Shown: positions 44,339 to 54,345, counted from the first letter of the stretch. The stretch is DNA of 64,000 bases from Limnobacter litoralis (GCF_030160455.1 NZ_BSOJ01000004.1:26380-90379), one strand, 5' to 3'. The notes: generated from the sequence alone by a model not told the origin. Made by a program: numbers and translations.

Positions 44339-45247
44339 ATGCGAAATGTTTGCTCACGTCTGTTCGTCCTTTTCGGCCTGTTTGTGCTTACGCCGGTGTG
44401 GGCTGCACCTCAAACGGTCTGTGAACGAGACGATGCGGGTCGACAGGTGTGTGTGGGCGAAGTGAAGCGTGTGGTGTCGCTGGCGCCGCACGCCACCGAA
44501 ATACTGGCCTTTCTGGGCGCTGAAAGCCGGTTGGTGGGGGTTGATTCTGCCAGCGACTTTCCACTTCAAATGCGCCAGCTGCCGAAGTTGGGGGATTATC
44601 TGAGGGTGGATCTGGAGCGCTTGGCCCTGATGCACCCCGATCTGGTTGTGGCCTGGAAGTCGGGCATCACGCCAGACCAGTTGAACACACTGGCGAACCT
44701 GGGCATTCCTGTGTTTGTCAGCGAACCCCAATCGATTCAGGCGGTGGCTTCCAACATGAAAAGGTTGGGTCATTTGTTGGGCTTGACTGCATCTTCGGAC
44801 GAGCTTGCTGATCGATGGCTCGCCTCATTCGATGCACTGGCCCAATCCCATCGTAGGCAAAAGCCATTGCGCGTTTTTTATCAGGTTTGGGCAGATCCGC
44901 TGATGACCTTGGGCGGAAGCCATGTGGTCAGCCAGATTATTCAAATGTGTGGTGGTACGAATGTCTTCAAGGATTTAAAAACCCTGGCACCCACCATTGG
45001 GGTTGAGGCGGTGGTTCAAGCTCGCCCCGATGTCATTTTGTCCAGTGGAGGCACCAGTGATCTTGATCGTTTGATGGCCCAGTGGTCTCGCTGGACTGCG
45101 GTTCCTGCGGTGGCCAGGCAACACATCGCCGTCGTTCCTCAAGACATTCTGGTGCGCAACGGCCCGCGGTTATTGAATGCCGCGCAACGGGTGTGCACAA
45201 TACTGGACGGTTATCGTTCAAGGGCAGGGGTTGATTCACATGGGTAA
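44339..45247 (+). CDS. btuF: Periplasmic cobalamin-binding protein
   Basis: A 302-residue solute-binding protein of the helical-backbone type. A signal peptide covers about residues 1-22 (LFVLTPVWA). A Cys pair near the start (TVCERDDAGRQVCVG) is followed by VVSLAPHATEILAFLGAES, a BtuF landmark, and by CGGTNVF in the second lobe, also typical. It delivers B12 to BtuCD. It starts 1 bp after the btuB stop and ends 6 bp before btuC, so all are cotranscribed under the riboswitch. Confidence 0.9.
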   Translation: MRNVCSRLFVLFGLFVLTPVWAAPQTVCERDDAGRQVCVGEVKRVVSLAPHATEILAFLGAESRLVGVDSASDFPLQMRQLPKLGDYLRVDLERLALMHPDLVVAWKSGITPDQLNTLANLGIPVFVSEPQSIQAVASNMKRLGHLLGLTASSDELADRWLASFDALAQSHRRQKPLRVFYQVWADPLMTLGGSHVVSQIIQMCGGTNVFKDLKTLAPTIGVEAVVQARPDVILSSGGTSDLDRLMAQWSRWTAVPAVARQHIAVVPQDILVRNGPRLLNAAQRVCTILDGYRSRAGVDSHG

Positions 45248-45253
45248 GCGGGC

Positions 45254-46252
45254 GTGAATAAGGCGGCAAGTCGGGCCGTTTGGGTGATCTGTGTCCTCAC
45301 ATTGATCAGCCTCCTGGCATTCGTGATCGCCTTGCAGGTGGGCAGCAGCTCGGTGTCTGTCTGGTCCTTGGCCAAACTGTGGTGGCAAGGCGAGTTGAAG
45401 GGCGACAATCTCGAGCTGCAGATTTTTTTGAATCTGCGTTTGCCCCGCGTGTTGACGGCTTTCTGCGTGGGCGGACTTCTTGGCGTCGCCGGATTGTTGA
45501 TGCAGGTGTTGTTGAAAAACCCGCTGGCTGACCCTTATATTTTGGGCGTTTCCGGTGGGGCCGGCTTGGGCGGCATCGCGCTGGCGCTGTTGTTGCCAGG
45601 CGTGTTCGCGTGGGCGTTGCCGGCAGGGGCTGCACTGGGTGCTCTGGTGGTCATCATTTTGGTGTTCGGCTTGTCCGGTTTTCGAGGTGTTGTCACGATG
45701 GAGCGCCTGCTGTTGACCGGCGTGGCGATGTCGGCGCTCTGCAGCGCCTTTGTCTCATTGTTGCTGACCTTTGCGGCCGAAGGGCGTTTCAGGGGGCTTG
45801 TGTTTTGGCTGCTCGGTGAGCTTGAGGGCGGGCATGCCGGTCTTTTGATGCTGGCTTGGGTGCTCATGTTGCTGCTGACCTTGCCGATGGCCCGAATGTT
45901 GAATGTGGTGTCGATGGGCGACGATGTGGCCTTTAGCCTAGGGGTGTCGGTGCGCTCGGCAAGGCACCGTCTTTACTGGATGTCTGCCTTGTTTACGGGC
46001 ATCGCGGTGGCCGCAGGCGGCATGATCGGCTTTGTGGGCTTGGTGGTGCCGCACGTGTTGCGTCTCCTGCTGGGGCAAGACCATCGCTTGCTGGTGCCAG
46101 CCGTTGCGCTGGGTGGTGGTGTGTTTTTGATGCTCGCAGACTGCGTGTCTCGGGTGGCCCTGGCGCCCGTTCAACTGCCGGTGGGGGTGGTCACCGCCAT
46201 GGTCGGTGCGCCGTTGTTCATTGTGTTGTTGGCCAGGCGGGGGCGGGTATGA
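45254..46252 (+). CDS. btuC: Cobalamin ABC transporter permease
   Basis: A 332-residue inner-membrane protein of the FecCD/BtuC family with about nine to ten hydrophobic segments. NLRLPRVLTAFCVGGLLGVAG (about residues 57-77) and the conserved VSGGAGLGG and GMIGFVGLVVPHVLRLLLG blocks are visible. GTG 45254 follows the btuF stop closely. It would form a dimer. The stop overlaps the btuD start by 4 bp. Confidence 0.9.
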   Translation: MNKAASRAVWVICVLTLISLLAFVIALQVGSSSVSVWSLAKLWWQGELKGDNLELQIFLNLRLPRVLTAFCVGGLLGVAGLLMQVLLKNPLADPYILGVSGGAGLGGIALALLLPGVFAWALPAGAALGALVVIILVFGLSGFRGVVTMERLLLTGVAMSALCSAFVSLLLTFAAEGRFRGLVFWLLGELEGGHAGLLMLAWVLMLLLTLPMARMLNVVSMGDDVAFSLGVSVRSARHRLYWMSALFTGIAVAAGGMIGFVGLVVPHVLRLLLGQDHRLLVPAVALGGGVFLMLADCVSRVALAPVQLPVGVVTAMVGAPLFIVLLARRGRV

Positions 46253-47037
46253 CGGTTCTCTCAACCCATAGCCTGTCACTTCGCTGTGGTTCCCGGCTTT
46301 TGCTTGACAGGCTGAATTTGCAGGTTCACGCCGGCGAGGTGTGGGCCGTGCTGGGGGTTAGCGGTCAAGGTAAAAGCGCGCTGTTGCGGCATTTGGCCCA
46401 TTTGCCCATGCCTGCCGTTTTTCAGGTGCAAGGCGAGCTGAATTGGCGAGACAAAGCGCCAACCAGCTACCGCCGGGCAGAGCGCGCACAAATGGTCGCC
46501 TGGATGCCACAACAGGATTTTCAGCCTTTTGAATGCACCGTCGCCCAGCGCGTGTTGGTGGGCCGTTACCCACACGGCAGCACGCTGGGCTGGGAATCCA
46601 GAGAGGACCTTGCACTCTTGTCAGAGGCGCTTGAGCAGGTCGGTTTAAAAGGATTCGAATCTCGTGTTTTTCAGTCTTTGTCGGGTGGTGAGCAAAGGCG
46701 GGTCAGTATGGCTGCCGCCTTGGTGCAGCAGGCCAGCCTGATGCTGCTGGATGAGCCTTTGTCGCAGCTGGACTGGCATCACCAGGTGGATTTGGTGCGC
46801 CTGTTCAAGCCTTGGGCTGCAAAGGCAGGCGGTGCAGTGGTCTGGGTTAGCCACGACCCCAACATGGCGCTTCAATTTTCATCCCATTGCCTGGCACTGA
46901 TGCCAAGCGGTGAACACCTGACCGGACCCGTCAGCCTGTTTCGTGATGCAGGGGTGCTGTCCAGGGTGTACGATTGCGCAATCGGCGCTGTACGTCCGGC
47001 GCATTTCTATTTTCCAGTCGCCGATGATTACACTTAA
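46249..47037 (+). CDS. btuD: Cobalamin ABC transporter ATP-binding protein
   Basis: A 262-residue ATPase. Walker A GVSGQGKSALL is at about residues 36-46, the signature LSGGEQRRVSMAAAL at about 142, and Walker B LMLLDEPLSQLD at about 164. It shares a 4-bp overlap with btuC and ends the B12 uptake operon. The Q-loop reads AWMPQQDF. A weak hairpin (AGAGCC 47053-47058, GGCTCT 47070-47075) follows it. Confidence 0.9.
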   Translation: MTVLSTHSLSLRCGSRLLLDRLNLQVHAGEVWAVLGVSGQGKSALLRHLAHLPMPAVFQVQGELNWRDKAPTSYRRAERAQMVAWMPQQDFQPFECTVAQRVLVGRYPHGSTLGWESREDLALLSEALEQVGLKGFESRVFQSLSGGEQRRVSMAAALVQQASLMLLDEPLSQLDWHHQVDLVRLFKPWAAKAGGAVVWVSHDPNMALQFSSHCLALMPSGEHLTGPVSLFRDAGVLSRVYDCAIGAVRPAHFYFPVADDYT

Positions 47038-47180
47038 TCTCTAGTACTGCCGAGAGCCTTTAATTTTGGGGCTCTGAGCGTTTGTTGCTGTGGCTTCTAC
47101 GTAGTTACCCGAGTAAAGGCATGGTATAGTCCATGCCAATTTGTTCATTTCAATGCGCTTTTCCAGATAGGAGAAATTCC

Positions 47181-48308
47181 ATGAAAATAGGAATCCCGGC
47201 CGAAACCAGGGCCGGAGAAACGCGTGTGGCTGCGACGCCCGAAACCGTCAAGAAACTGGTGGGCCAAAAGCACGAGATTTTCGTGCAATCTGGCGCCGGG
47301 CTGGCAAGCGCGATTACCGACGAAGCGTATGCGGCAGCCGGGGCCACCATTGTCGACCGGGCCATGGATGTATTGGCCGGTTGCGACATGCTGCTGAAAG
47401 TGCGCGCACCCCTTGAAAACGAAATTTCTGCCTACCGCGCGGGCCAAATCGTGGTCGGTATGCTGAACCCATTCGACGCGGCCGGGCTTGAAGCCATGAA
47501 CAAGGCCGGGTTGACCGCCTTCGCACTTGAAGCGGCACCTCGCACCTCGCGTGCACAAAGCATGGACGTGCTGTCCTCACAGGCCAACATCGCAGGCTAT
47601 AAGGCCGTCATGGTCGCGGCCAACGAATACCAGCGTTTCATGCCCATGTTGATGACCGCGGCGGGTACCGTCAAAGCGGCGCGCGTTTTGATTCTCGGGG
47701 TGGGTGTGGCTGGTTTGCAGGCCATCGCCACAGCAAAGCGTCTCGGTGCCGTCATCGAAGCGTCTGATGTGCGCCCTGCGACCAAAGAGCAGGTGGAATC
47801 GCTGGGGGCCAAGTTTGTGGACGTTCCCTTCGAGACCGATGAAGAGCGCGAGTGCGCCGAAGGTGTCGGTGGTTACGCACGCCCAATGCCCGAGAGCTGG
47901 ATGAAGCGGCAGGCGCAGGCTGTGCACGAACGTGCCATCAAGAGCGACATTGTCATCACGACCGCGTTGATTCCTGGTCGCAAGGCCCCTACCTTGCTGC
48001 ACGAAGAGACCGTGGCACAGATGAAGCCGGGTTCTGTCGTTGTTGACTTGGCGGTGGAGCAGGGTGGCAATTGCCCGCTGTCCCGCATCAACGAGGTGGT
48101 GGATGTCAATGGCGTGAAAATCGTGGGTTACCCCAATCTGGCCGCCATGGTGGCTGCCGATGCCTCGGCCCTGTATGCACGCAACATTCTCGATTTCCTG
48201 AAACTGGTCTTTGACAAGGAAGGCCAGTTCAAGATCGACCTGGAAGACGACATCGTCGCCGCTTGCCTGATGTGCACTGGCGGTGAATTGAAACGCAAAA
48301 ACGCTTAA
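47181..48308 (+). CDS. pntAA: NAD(P) transhydrogenase alpha subunit, part 1 (NAD-binding domain I)
   Basis: A 375-residue soluble domain I of the proton-translocating transhydrogenase. [23 protein letters not shown] is the classic N terminus, the NAD-binding [28 protein letters not shown] is central, and [15 protein letters not shown] follows. In this three-subunit form the membrane part is separate (next gene). ATG 47181 follows AGGAG; a longer reading to 47133 is not conserved. It would supply NADPH by using the proton gradient. Confidence 0.93.
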   Translation: MKIGIPAETRAGETRVAATPETVKKLVGQKHEIFVQSGAGLASAITDEAYAAAGATIVDRAMDVLAGCDMLLKVRAPLENEISAYRAGQIVVGMLNPFDAAGLEAMNKAGLTAFALEAAPRTSRAQSMDVLSSQANIAGYKAVMVAANEYQRFMPMLMTAAGTVKAARVLILGVGVAGLQAIATAKRLGAVIEASDVRPATKEQVESLGAKFVDVPFETDEERECAEGVGGYARPMPESWMKRQAQAVHERAIKSDIVITTALIPGRKAPTLLHEETVAQMKPGSVVVDLAVEQGGNCPLSRINEVVDVNGVKIVGYPNLAAMVAADASALYARNILDFLKLVFDKEGQFKIDLEDDIVAACLMCTGGELKRKNA

Positions 48309-48322
48309 AGGACGGGCTGAAC

Positions 48323-48613
48323 ATGGACATCGTAAGCCACACAGTAACAAACCTGATTACCTTTGTTCTGGCCATCTACGTGGGTTATCACGTGGTCTGG
48401 AACGTCACCCCGGCTTTGCACACACCTTTGATGGCTGTGACCAACGCCATTTCTGCAATCATCATCGTGGGTGCAATGCTGGCCGCGGCGCTGACTGTGA
48501 CCGATCTTGGTCGTTTCATGGGCACCTTGGCCGTCGCTTTGGCGGCAGTCAACGTGTTTGGCGGGTTCCTGGTGACGCGCCGCATGCTTGAAATGTTCAA
48601 GAAGAAGAAATAA
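48323..48613 (+). CDS. pntAB: NAD(P) transhydrogenase alpha subunit, part 2 (membrane domain)
   Basis: A 96-residue membrane protein with three hydrophobic helices (about residues 8-28, 37-57 and 63-85) and a Lys-rich tail (FKKKK). It matches the PntAB fragment of the split transhydrogenase; [25 protein letters not shown] is the conserved start. It starts 14 bp after pntAA and 26 bp before pntB. Confidence 0.92.
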   Translation: MDIVSHTVTNLITFVLAIYVGYHVVWNVTPALHTPLMAVTNAISAIIIVGAMLAAALTVTDLGRFMGTLAVALAAVNVFGGFLVTRRMLEMFKKKK

Positions 48614-48639
48614 TTCACAGAGCGCACAGGAGAGAAAAT

Positions 48640-50079
48640 ATGCATCTCAGTATGAACACCGTGACGCTGCTGTATCTGATTGCGTCAGTCTGTTTTATTC
48701 AGGCCTTGAAGGGCCTTTCACACCCCACCACCTCCCGCAAAGGCAACGCCTTCGGCATGGTGGGTATGGCCATCGCGGTGCTGACGACCATCGCCCTGAT
48801 CTACAAGTTGCAGTCTGAGCATTTCGCACAAGGCATGACCTTCGTGTTGATCGGTCTGCTGGTTGGCGGCTCTGTGGGCACCATCATGGCCAAGCGGGTC
48901 GAAATGACCAAAATGCCCGAGCTGGTGGCATTCATGCACAGCATGATTGGTCTCGCAGCGGTGGCCATTGCCATTGCGGCTGTGGCCGAGCCTGCGGCCT
49001 TTGGCATTGTGCCTGCGGGCATCGCCGAGATTCCCCAAGGCAACCGGCTTGAGCTGTTTCTGGGCACGTTTGTTGGTGCAATCACCTTTTCCGGCTCCGT
49101 TATCGCGTTTGGCAAGCTCAGCGGCAAGTACAAATTCCGCCTGTTTCAGGGGGCACCCGTTCGATTCTCGGGTCAGCATGCGCTGAATGCGGTGCTTGGC
49201 ATCGTCATGATTGGTTCCGGCATTGTGTTCTTCATGACCCAAAGCTGGACCCCTTTCGTCGTGATGACACTGGTGGCCTTTGTTTTGGGCGTTACGCTGA
49301 TCATTCCAATTGGCGGTGCAGACATGCCCGTGGTTGTTTCCATGCTGAACAGCTACTCGGGCTGGGCTGCAGCGGGCATCGGTTTCTCGTTGAACAACAG
49401 CATGTTGATCATCGCGGGTTCCTTGGTGGGTTCATCGGGTGCCATTCTTAGTTACATCATGTGCAAGGCCATGAATCGGTCTTTCTTCAACGTGATTCTG
49501 GGGGGCTTTGGTGGCGACGCCGAGGCGGCAACTGGTGGCAAGGCCGAACAGCGCCCCGTCAAGTCAGGTTCGCCTGATGATGTGGCCTTTTTGCTGACCA
49601 ACGCTGAAACTGTCACCATTGTTCCAGGTTATGGTTTGGCGGTTGCGCGCGCGCAGCATGCGCTGAAAGAACTTTCAGAAAAACTGACCGAGCATGGTGT
49701 GACGGTGAAATACGCCATTCACCCTGTGGCTGGTCGTATGCCTGGCCACATGAACGTGCTGCTGGCTGAAGCCGAGGTGCCTTACGACCAGGTTTTCGAG
49801 ATGGAAGACATCAACAGCGAATTTGGTCAGACGGATGTGGTGCTGGTTCTGGGTGCGAACGACGTGGTCAACCCGGCTGCCAAAAACGACCCCAAGAGCC
49901 CGATTGCAGGCATGCCCATTCTGGAAGCTTACAAGGCCAAGACCATCATTGTGAATAAACGATCCATGAACGCAGGTTACGCGGGTCTGGACAATGAGTT
50001 GTTCTACATGGACAAGACCATGATGGTCTTTGGTGACGCCAAGAAGGTCATTGAAGACATGGTGAAGGCGGTGGAGTAA
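48640..50079 (+). CDS. pntB: NAD(P) transhydrogenase beta subunit
   Basis: A 479-residue protein with about eight to nine membrane helices in residues 1-265 and a cytoplasmic NADP(H)-binding domain III (about 300-479). The signature VPGYGLAVARAQHALKEL lies near 331, and VLVLGANDVVNPAAKNDPKSPIAGMP and NKRSMNAGYAG near the end are strongly conserved. ATG 48640 follows AGGAG. It ends the pnt operon ahead of a strong terminator. Confidence 0.94.
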   Translation: MHLSMNTVTLLYLIASVCFIQALKGLSHPTTSRKGNAFGMVGMAIAVLTTIALIYKLQSEHFAQGMTFVLIGLLVGGSVGTIMAKRVEMTKMPELVAFMHSMIGLAAVAIAIAAVAEPAAFGIVPAGIAEIPQGNRLELFLGTFVGAITFSGSVIAFGKLSGKYKFRLFQGAPVRFSGQHALNAVLGIVMIGSGIVFFMTQSWTPFVVMTLVAFVLGVTLIIPIGGADMPVVVSMLNSYSGWAAAGIGFSLNNSMLIIAGSLVGSSGAILSYIMCKAMNRSFFNVILGGFGGDAEAATGGKAEQRPVKSGSPDDVAFLLTNAETVTIVPGYGLAVARAQHALKELSEKLTEHGVTVKYAIHPVAGRMPGHMNVLLAEAEVPYDQVFEMEDINSEFGQTDVVLVLGANDVVNPAAKNDPKSPIAGMPILEAYKAKTIIVNKRSMNAGYAGLDNELFYMDKTMMVFGDAKKVIEDMVKAVE

Positions 50080-50109
50080 ATCCTCGTTCTAGTCTGGCTT
50101 TTGCCAATG

Positions 50110-50142
50110 CGCCTCGGCCCTTCCGGTCGGGGCGTTTTATTT
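50110..50142 (+). terminator. Strong intrinsic terminator of the pnt operon
   Basis: CGCCTCGGCC (50110-50119) pairs with GGTCGGGGCG (50125-50134) in a 10-bp stem with two wobble pairs and a 5-base loop, followed by TTTTATTT. It is 30 bp after the pntB stop. Confidence 0.85.
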
Positions 50143-50244
50143 CATCTCCGTAATTTTACGCAGAAAGGGCTGTGGAATCAGACGGATGTGGCTGATGGTT
50201 TACCTGTGGATACTCGGAAATCTGTATTTCAACAGGAGACAACA

Positions 50245-51579
50245 ATGAGTCATGTAGTCGGTAGCCACAATCCGGGTGTGCAAAGTGCCACTCGCGCTGA
50301 AAAAATCAGCGCCACGCGATTGAAGGCCATTTTTGTGGGATCGTCGGGCAACCTGGTGGAGTGGTTTGATTTTTACTGCTACGCCGCCTTTGCCCTGTAC
50401 TTTGCCGGTGCGTTTTTTCCTGCCCAGGACACCACCGCGCAAATAATGTCCACCGCGGGGGTGTTTGCCCTCGGGTTTCTGGTTCGCCCTGTAGGTGGAT
50501 TTCTGTTTGGTTATCTGGGGGATAGGCATGGACGCCGCACTGCTTTGATGGTTTCGGTGTTGATGATGTGTTTTGGCTCGTTGATGATTGCTTGCGCTCC
50601 CACCTATCAACTTGTCGGTATTTGGTCGCCCATCATTTTGTTGCTGGCCCGGCTGGTTCAGGGTTTAAGCCTGGGGGGTGAATATGGCGCTAGTGCCACC
50701 TATTTGTCCGAAATGGCCACCTCCCGGCATCGTGGCTTTTATTCCAGTTTTCAGTATGTCACCTTGATTGGCGGGCAACTGCTGGCATTGCTGTTGTTGA
50801 TGGCTTTGCAAAACCTGTTTCTGGATTCCACACAGTTGCACGCCTGGGGCTGGAGAATTCCCTTTTTGATCGGTGCCGCCCTTGCCCTGGTTGCCCTGCG
50901 CATGAGGCATGACCTGCCGGAAACCGATGCTTTTCAGGCTGCCCGCAAAGCCGGAAAAGCAACAGGTTCATTCAAAGAACTTTTGCGTTACCCCAAAGAG
51001 TCGCTGATTGTGATTGGCTTCACCATGGGTGGCACGCTGGCCTTTTATGTGTACACGGTGTACATGCAAAAATTTCTGCGTCTGTCGGTCGGCCTGACCG
51101 AAGTGCAAACCACGGCAGTGTCTGCTGCGTCACTGGTGTTCGCCATGTGCCTTCAGCCCTTGTATGGTGCACTTTCCGATCGCATTGGCCGCAAACCCTT
51201 GCTGATTGGTTTTGCCCTGTGCGGAACCCTGTTCACCGTACCGCTGCTGACAGGCATACAGCACGCCAGCGGACCCTGGTCGGCTTTCGCGCTGATTTGT
51301 TGTGCGTGGCTGATTGTGTCGGGTTACACCTCCATCAACGCTTTGGTGAAGGCAGAGTTGTTCCCCGCGTCCATTCGCGCCACGGGCGTGGGTGTGCCGT
51401 ATGCATTCGCGGTGTCCATTTTCGGTGGATCGGCTGAATATGTCGCCCTGTGGTTCAAAAAGGCGGGACATCAAAGCGGCTTTTACTGGTATGCCACTGC
51501 CGTGATTGCATGCACCTTGCTGGTGTGCTGGTTCATGCGGGACACCCGTTCAAGGTCTCTGCTGGACGCCGATCAATAA
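50245..51579 (+). CDS. MFS transporter, KgtP/metabolite:proton symporter family
   Basis: A 444-residue, 12-helix transporter. SGNLVEWFDFYCYAAFALYF near residue 33 is the signature of the KgtP/ShiA/ProP branch, and GYLGDRHGRRTALM is the loop 2-3 motif. In the second half, GALSDRIGRKPLLIGFALCG repeats it. Members carry alpha-ketoglutarate, shikimate, citrate and related acids with protons. ATG 50245 follows AGGAG; the longer open frame reaches back into the terminator. It converges with the DctS/FixJ-like pair, 10 bp apart, so the pair may control it. Confidence 0.88.
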   Translation: MSHVVGSHNPGVQSATRAEKISATRLKAIFVGSSGNLVEWFDFYCYAAFALYFAGAFFPAQDTTAQIMSTAGVFALGFLVRPVGGFLFGYLGDRHGRRTALMVSVLMMCFGSLMIACAPTYQLVGIWSPIILLLARLVQGLSLGGEYGASATYLSEMATSRHRGFYSSFQYVTLIGGQLLALLLLMALQNLFLDSTQLHAWGWRIPFLIGAALALVALRMRHDLPETDAFQAARKAGKATGSFKELLRYPKESLIVIGFTMGGTLAFYVYTVYMQKFLRLSVGLTEVQTTAVSAASLVFAMCLQPLYGALSDRIGRKPLLIGFALCGTLFTVPLLTGIQHASGPWSAFALICCAWLIVSGYTSINALVKAELFPASIRATGVGVPYAFAVSIFGGSAEYVALWFKKAGHQSGFYWYATAVIACTLLVCWFMRDTRSRSLLDADQ

Positions 51580-51589
51580 GTTTGTGTCT

Positions 51590-52192
51590 TTAAAGAATCA
51601 ACCAACTGTGTCTGGTGATCCATCGCCCAAGCTCGTTGTCGTTGCCGACCTCGAGCTTGTCGAATATGTTGGCCCTGTGCGTTTCAACCGATCTTGGGCT
51701 GCACGGCGGGTTTAAGGTTCGGGCAATGTCTTTGTTTGTGTGGCCAAGCCCGACCAGTCTCGCCACTTCTTTTTCCCTGGGTGTTAGTTCGCTCCACCGT
51801 GTTTGTGCGCTGCTTCGCTCTCTGGCCGATTCCATCGCTGCTGGCAGCTTGGCAAGCAGTTGCTCAGTGTCGGGTTTGACAACCCAGTCGTGCGCGCCCT
51901 GTCGCATGGCTTCAAGTGCGGTGGGAATGTCGCCATGCCCCGACAAAAACAGCGTCACCATTGGGCTGCGCTGATTGCGAAGCTGTTCCAGAATGGCAAG
52001 GCCACTCATGCCATCCAGGCGCAAATCCAGAATGATACAGCCTGGTTTGTGTACATCCACGGATTGAAAAAATGCTTCGCCAGAATCAAAGCATTGCACC
52101 GCAAGGCCCTGTGAGTACAGCAGGAGAATCATCGAGCGACGAAGGGCTTCGTCGTCGTCAATCACATACAGGGTAAGCGGATCTGGTTTCAT
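51590..52192 (-). CDS. FixJ/DctR-type response regulator (LuxR-family HTH)
   Basis: A 200-residue regulator. The receiver domain at about residues 8-120 has the acidic DDDE group, phospho-acceptor in CIILDLRLDGMSG (Asp about 56) and the KPDTEQLL lysine. A LuxR-type HTH at about 135-195 contains LTPREKEVARLVGLGHTNKDIART. The recognition helix SVETHRANIFDKL is preceded by NPPCSPR, about two residues longer than in FixJ. The start overlaps the kinase stop by 4 bp. It is expected to be phosphorylated by that kinase. Confidence 0.88.
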   Translation of the reverse strand: MKPDPLTLYVIDDDEALRRSMILLLYSQGLAVQCFDSGEAFFQSVDVHKPGCIILDLRLDGMSGLAILEQLRNQRSPMVTLFLSGHGDIPTALEAMRQGAHDWVVKPDTEQLLAKLPAAMESARERSSAQTRWSELTPREKEVARLVGLGHTNKDIARTLNPPCSPRSVETHRANIFDKLEVGNDNELGRWITRHSWLIL

Positions 52193-54345
52193 GAGGTGAT
52201 GGGCAATGAAATTGAAAAGACGGCGCCACCGTCAGGGTGGTTTTCAACGGATATTCGCCCTCCATGGGCTTCCACGATTGTTCGGCAAATGCTTAGACCA
52301 AGGCCCAGGCCCTCTGGTTTGGTGCTGACAAACGGTGAAAACACCTGATCGATGATGGCAGTGGACACGCCCGGCCCGCTGTCCTGTATGGAAATCTGAA
52401 CCGATTGGCCTGTCTGAGTGCATGCAACATGGATGTGCCGGCTGTCAATCCGCTGGTTCTGCACCGCCTGAAATGCATTTTGAAGCAGGTTGGTGACCAC
52501 CTGGCCCAGCAGAATGTCGTCGCCCCGCACAGCCGAGCAGTCTTCATCCCACCATGTGTGGACATGCACTGCCGATCGTTCCAATTCGGATTTAATGATG
52601 TTTAGGCTTTGCTGGACAACCGCTTGAACGTTCACCAGTTCATAAGACTTGGGGTTGGGGTTGATGAACGCCCGGACCCGTTTGACGATTTCGCTGGCTC
52701 GTTTGGATTGCCCTACGATTTCGTCCAGCGCCATCACCAACAACATGTCGGGCGGCGCAGAACTGGCCATGGCACGCGTTGCAAGTGCGAAATTGGACAG
52801 GGCCATCAAGGGCTGGTTCAGTTCATGGGCTAGGGTGGAGGCCATTTCACCCAGGCTGGCCAGTCTCGCGCTTTGTTGCAGCCTGGCCTCTTGTTCTCGT
52901 TGCCGCATTTCAGCCTGGCGTTGCGCCGTGATGTCGACTACCGAACTCATCCAGCCCTGGGGTTGGCCTGCCGCATTCACAAGCGGCGCTGTGTACACCA
53001 TGGTAAGCACTTCATGGCCGTCTTTGTGTCGAATTTTCGATTCAAAACCCTGCCTGGTAACCTTGCCTTGCAAAACCATATTGCTTTCATGGAGGTGTCT
53101 GTCCAGTTCATCCGGGTGCCAGTAAGGGTAGGGTGGCAAGGTGCCCAGCAGCTCGTCTTGGCGGTATCCAACCATTTGGCAAAATGCCGAATTCACATAG
53201 ATGATTTTGCCATCGTGGTCTCTGGCACGCATGCCCACCACCAAGGAGTTTTCCATGGCGTTTTGAAACGCGTGTGCGTCCTCGAGTTCACGGGTGCGTT
53301 GTCGCACTCGGCTTTCCAGTTCCTCTTTGGCCTGCTGTTGATCGGCGTACTGTTTTTCTCGCAATCGCCAGTAAAGCCCACCCAGAACGAACACCACACA
53401 AAGCAAGCCCACGATGATTTGGGCCTCTCTTTTGGCTTGCTGTATTTCAGTCCAGTCGCTAGTGATTAAAAGACGCCATCCCAGTTCATCAAGCGGGGTT
53501 GTCAAACTTAAAAACTGTCTCTGCTTGCCGTTCAAGGGCGTGGTCAAAATAGACATGGGACCATCGCCCGCCAGCTTGATTTTCCAAGGCAACAATTCGA
53601 AAGAGGTTCTTGACCCATATTGACTGTGTTGGTTGATCCATTGCAGATCAGCCTTTGTGAGCGCTTGCTCGCTTTGATACTTCCATTCGGGCACAGAACT
53701 CAGAAACACGATGTTCCGGCTGTCCAGCAAGAGGATGGGCGTGGTACTTCCCGACCAGGTTTTTTCTAGCGATTCCAGACTGACCTTGATGGCAACGACA
53801 CCCACCACCGCGCCTTGCTTCCAGACGGGTTCGGCGATGAACAGCCCGGGTATGCCTGTGGTCAGGCCCTGGCCAAAAAACAGGCCTCGCTTCCCGTGAA
53901 GAGCGTCCTGAAAATAGGGTCGCTGTTGGTACGATTCACCGACAAAGCTGCCGGGTTGCCCGGCGTTGCTCGCGGCCAAGGTGACTCCTTTGCGATTGAT
54001 CAGAAAGAGGGCGGCAGCACCTGTGGTGGTTTGAAGGTCAAGCAGGTAACGGTTCACGCTGTCTTGAAGTTGCGAATCGTGCGGATTTTCCAGCAGCGCG
54101 GCCGCAGAGGGTTGTCGCGCAACGACGTACGGCAGATAATCGTGCCTTGCCACAATACCGCGAATGCCGAGAACGGTTGTGTCAGAAGTTTGTCTCAGAG
54201 CTTGTAGCTTGAGCTGGATTTCCCGACGGACAGCCCATTGTCCCGCCAGAGCCACCAGCGAAAGTGCCAAGAGGACAAGCCCAAGCAAGGTACGGTATTT
54301 TCGCCAGTGCGTCACGGTGATTGACCAGCAGGGCTGGTTTGCCAA
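52189..54345 (-). CDS. Sensor histidine kinase, DctS/DctB-like
   Basis: A 718-residue membrane kinase. Two membrane helices (about residues 19-37 and 305-325) enclose a periplasmic Cache domain with GVTLAASNAGQPGSFVGESY and a LFFGQGLTTGIPGLFIAEPV region, both close to DctB/DctS C4-dicarboxylate sensors. A PAS domain (about 360-485) precedes the H box MASTLAHELNQPLMALSNF (His about 510), and the kinase core ends with GLGLGLSICRTIVEAHGGRI. TTG 54345 has no clear ribosome-binding site, and GTG 54315 is possible. The response regulator gene overlaps its 3' end. Confidence 0.87.
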   Translation of the reverse strand: MANQPCWSITVTHWRKYRTLLGLVLLALSLVALAGQWAVRREIQLKLQALRQTSDTTVLGIRGIVARHDYLPYVVARQPSAAALLENPHDSQLQDSVNRYLLDLQTTTGAAALFLINRKGVTLAASNAGQPGSFVGESYQQRPYFQDALHGKRGLFFGQGLTTGIPGLFIAEPVWKQGAVVGVVAIKVSLESLEKTWSGSTTPILLLDSRNIVFLSSVPEWKYQSEQALTKADLQWINQHSQYGSRTSFELLPWKIKLAGDGPMSILTTPLNGKQRQFLSLTTPLDELGWRLLITSDWTEIQQAKREAQIIVGLLCVVFVLGGLYWRLREKQYADQQQAKEELESRVRQRTRELEDAHAFQNAMENSLVVGMRARDHDGKIIYVNSAFCQMVGYRQDELLGTLPPYPYWHPDELDRHLHESNMVLQGKVTRQGFESKIRHKDGHEVLTMVYTAPLVNAAGQPQGWMSSVVDITAQRQAEMRQREQEARLQQSARLASLGEMASTLAHELNQPLMALSNFALATRAMASSAPPDMLLVMALDEIVGQSKRASEIVKRVRAFINPNPKSYELVNVQAVVQQSLNIIKSELERSAVHVHTWWDEDCSAVRGDDILLGQVVTNLLQNAFQAVQNQRIDSRHIHVACTQTGQSVQISIQDSGPGVSTAIIDQVFSPFVSTKPEGLGLGLSICRTIVEAHGGRISVENHPDGGAVFSISLPITS

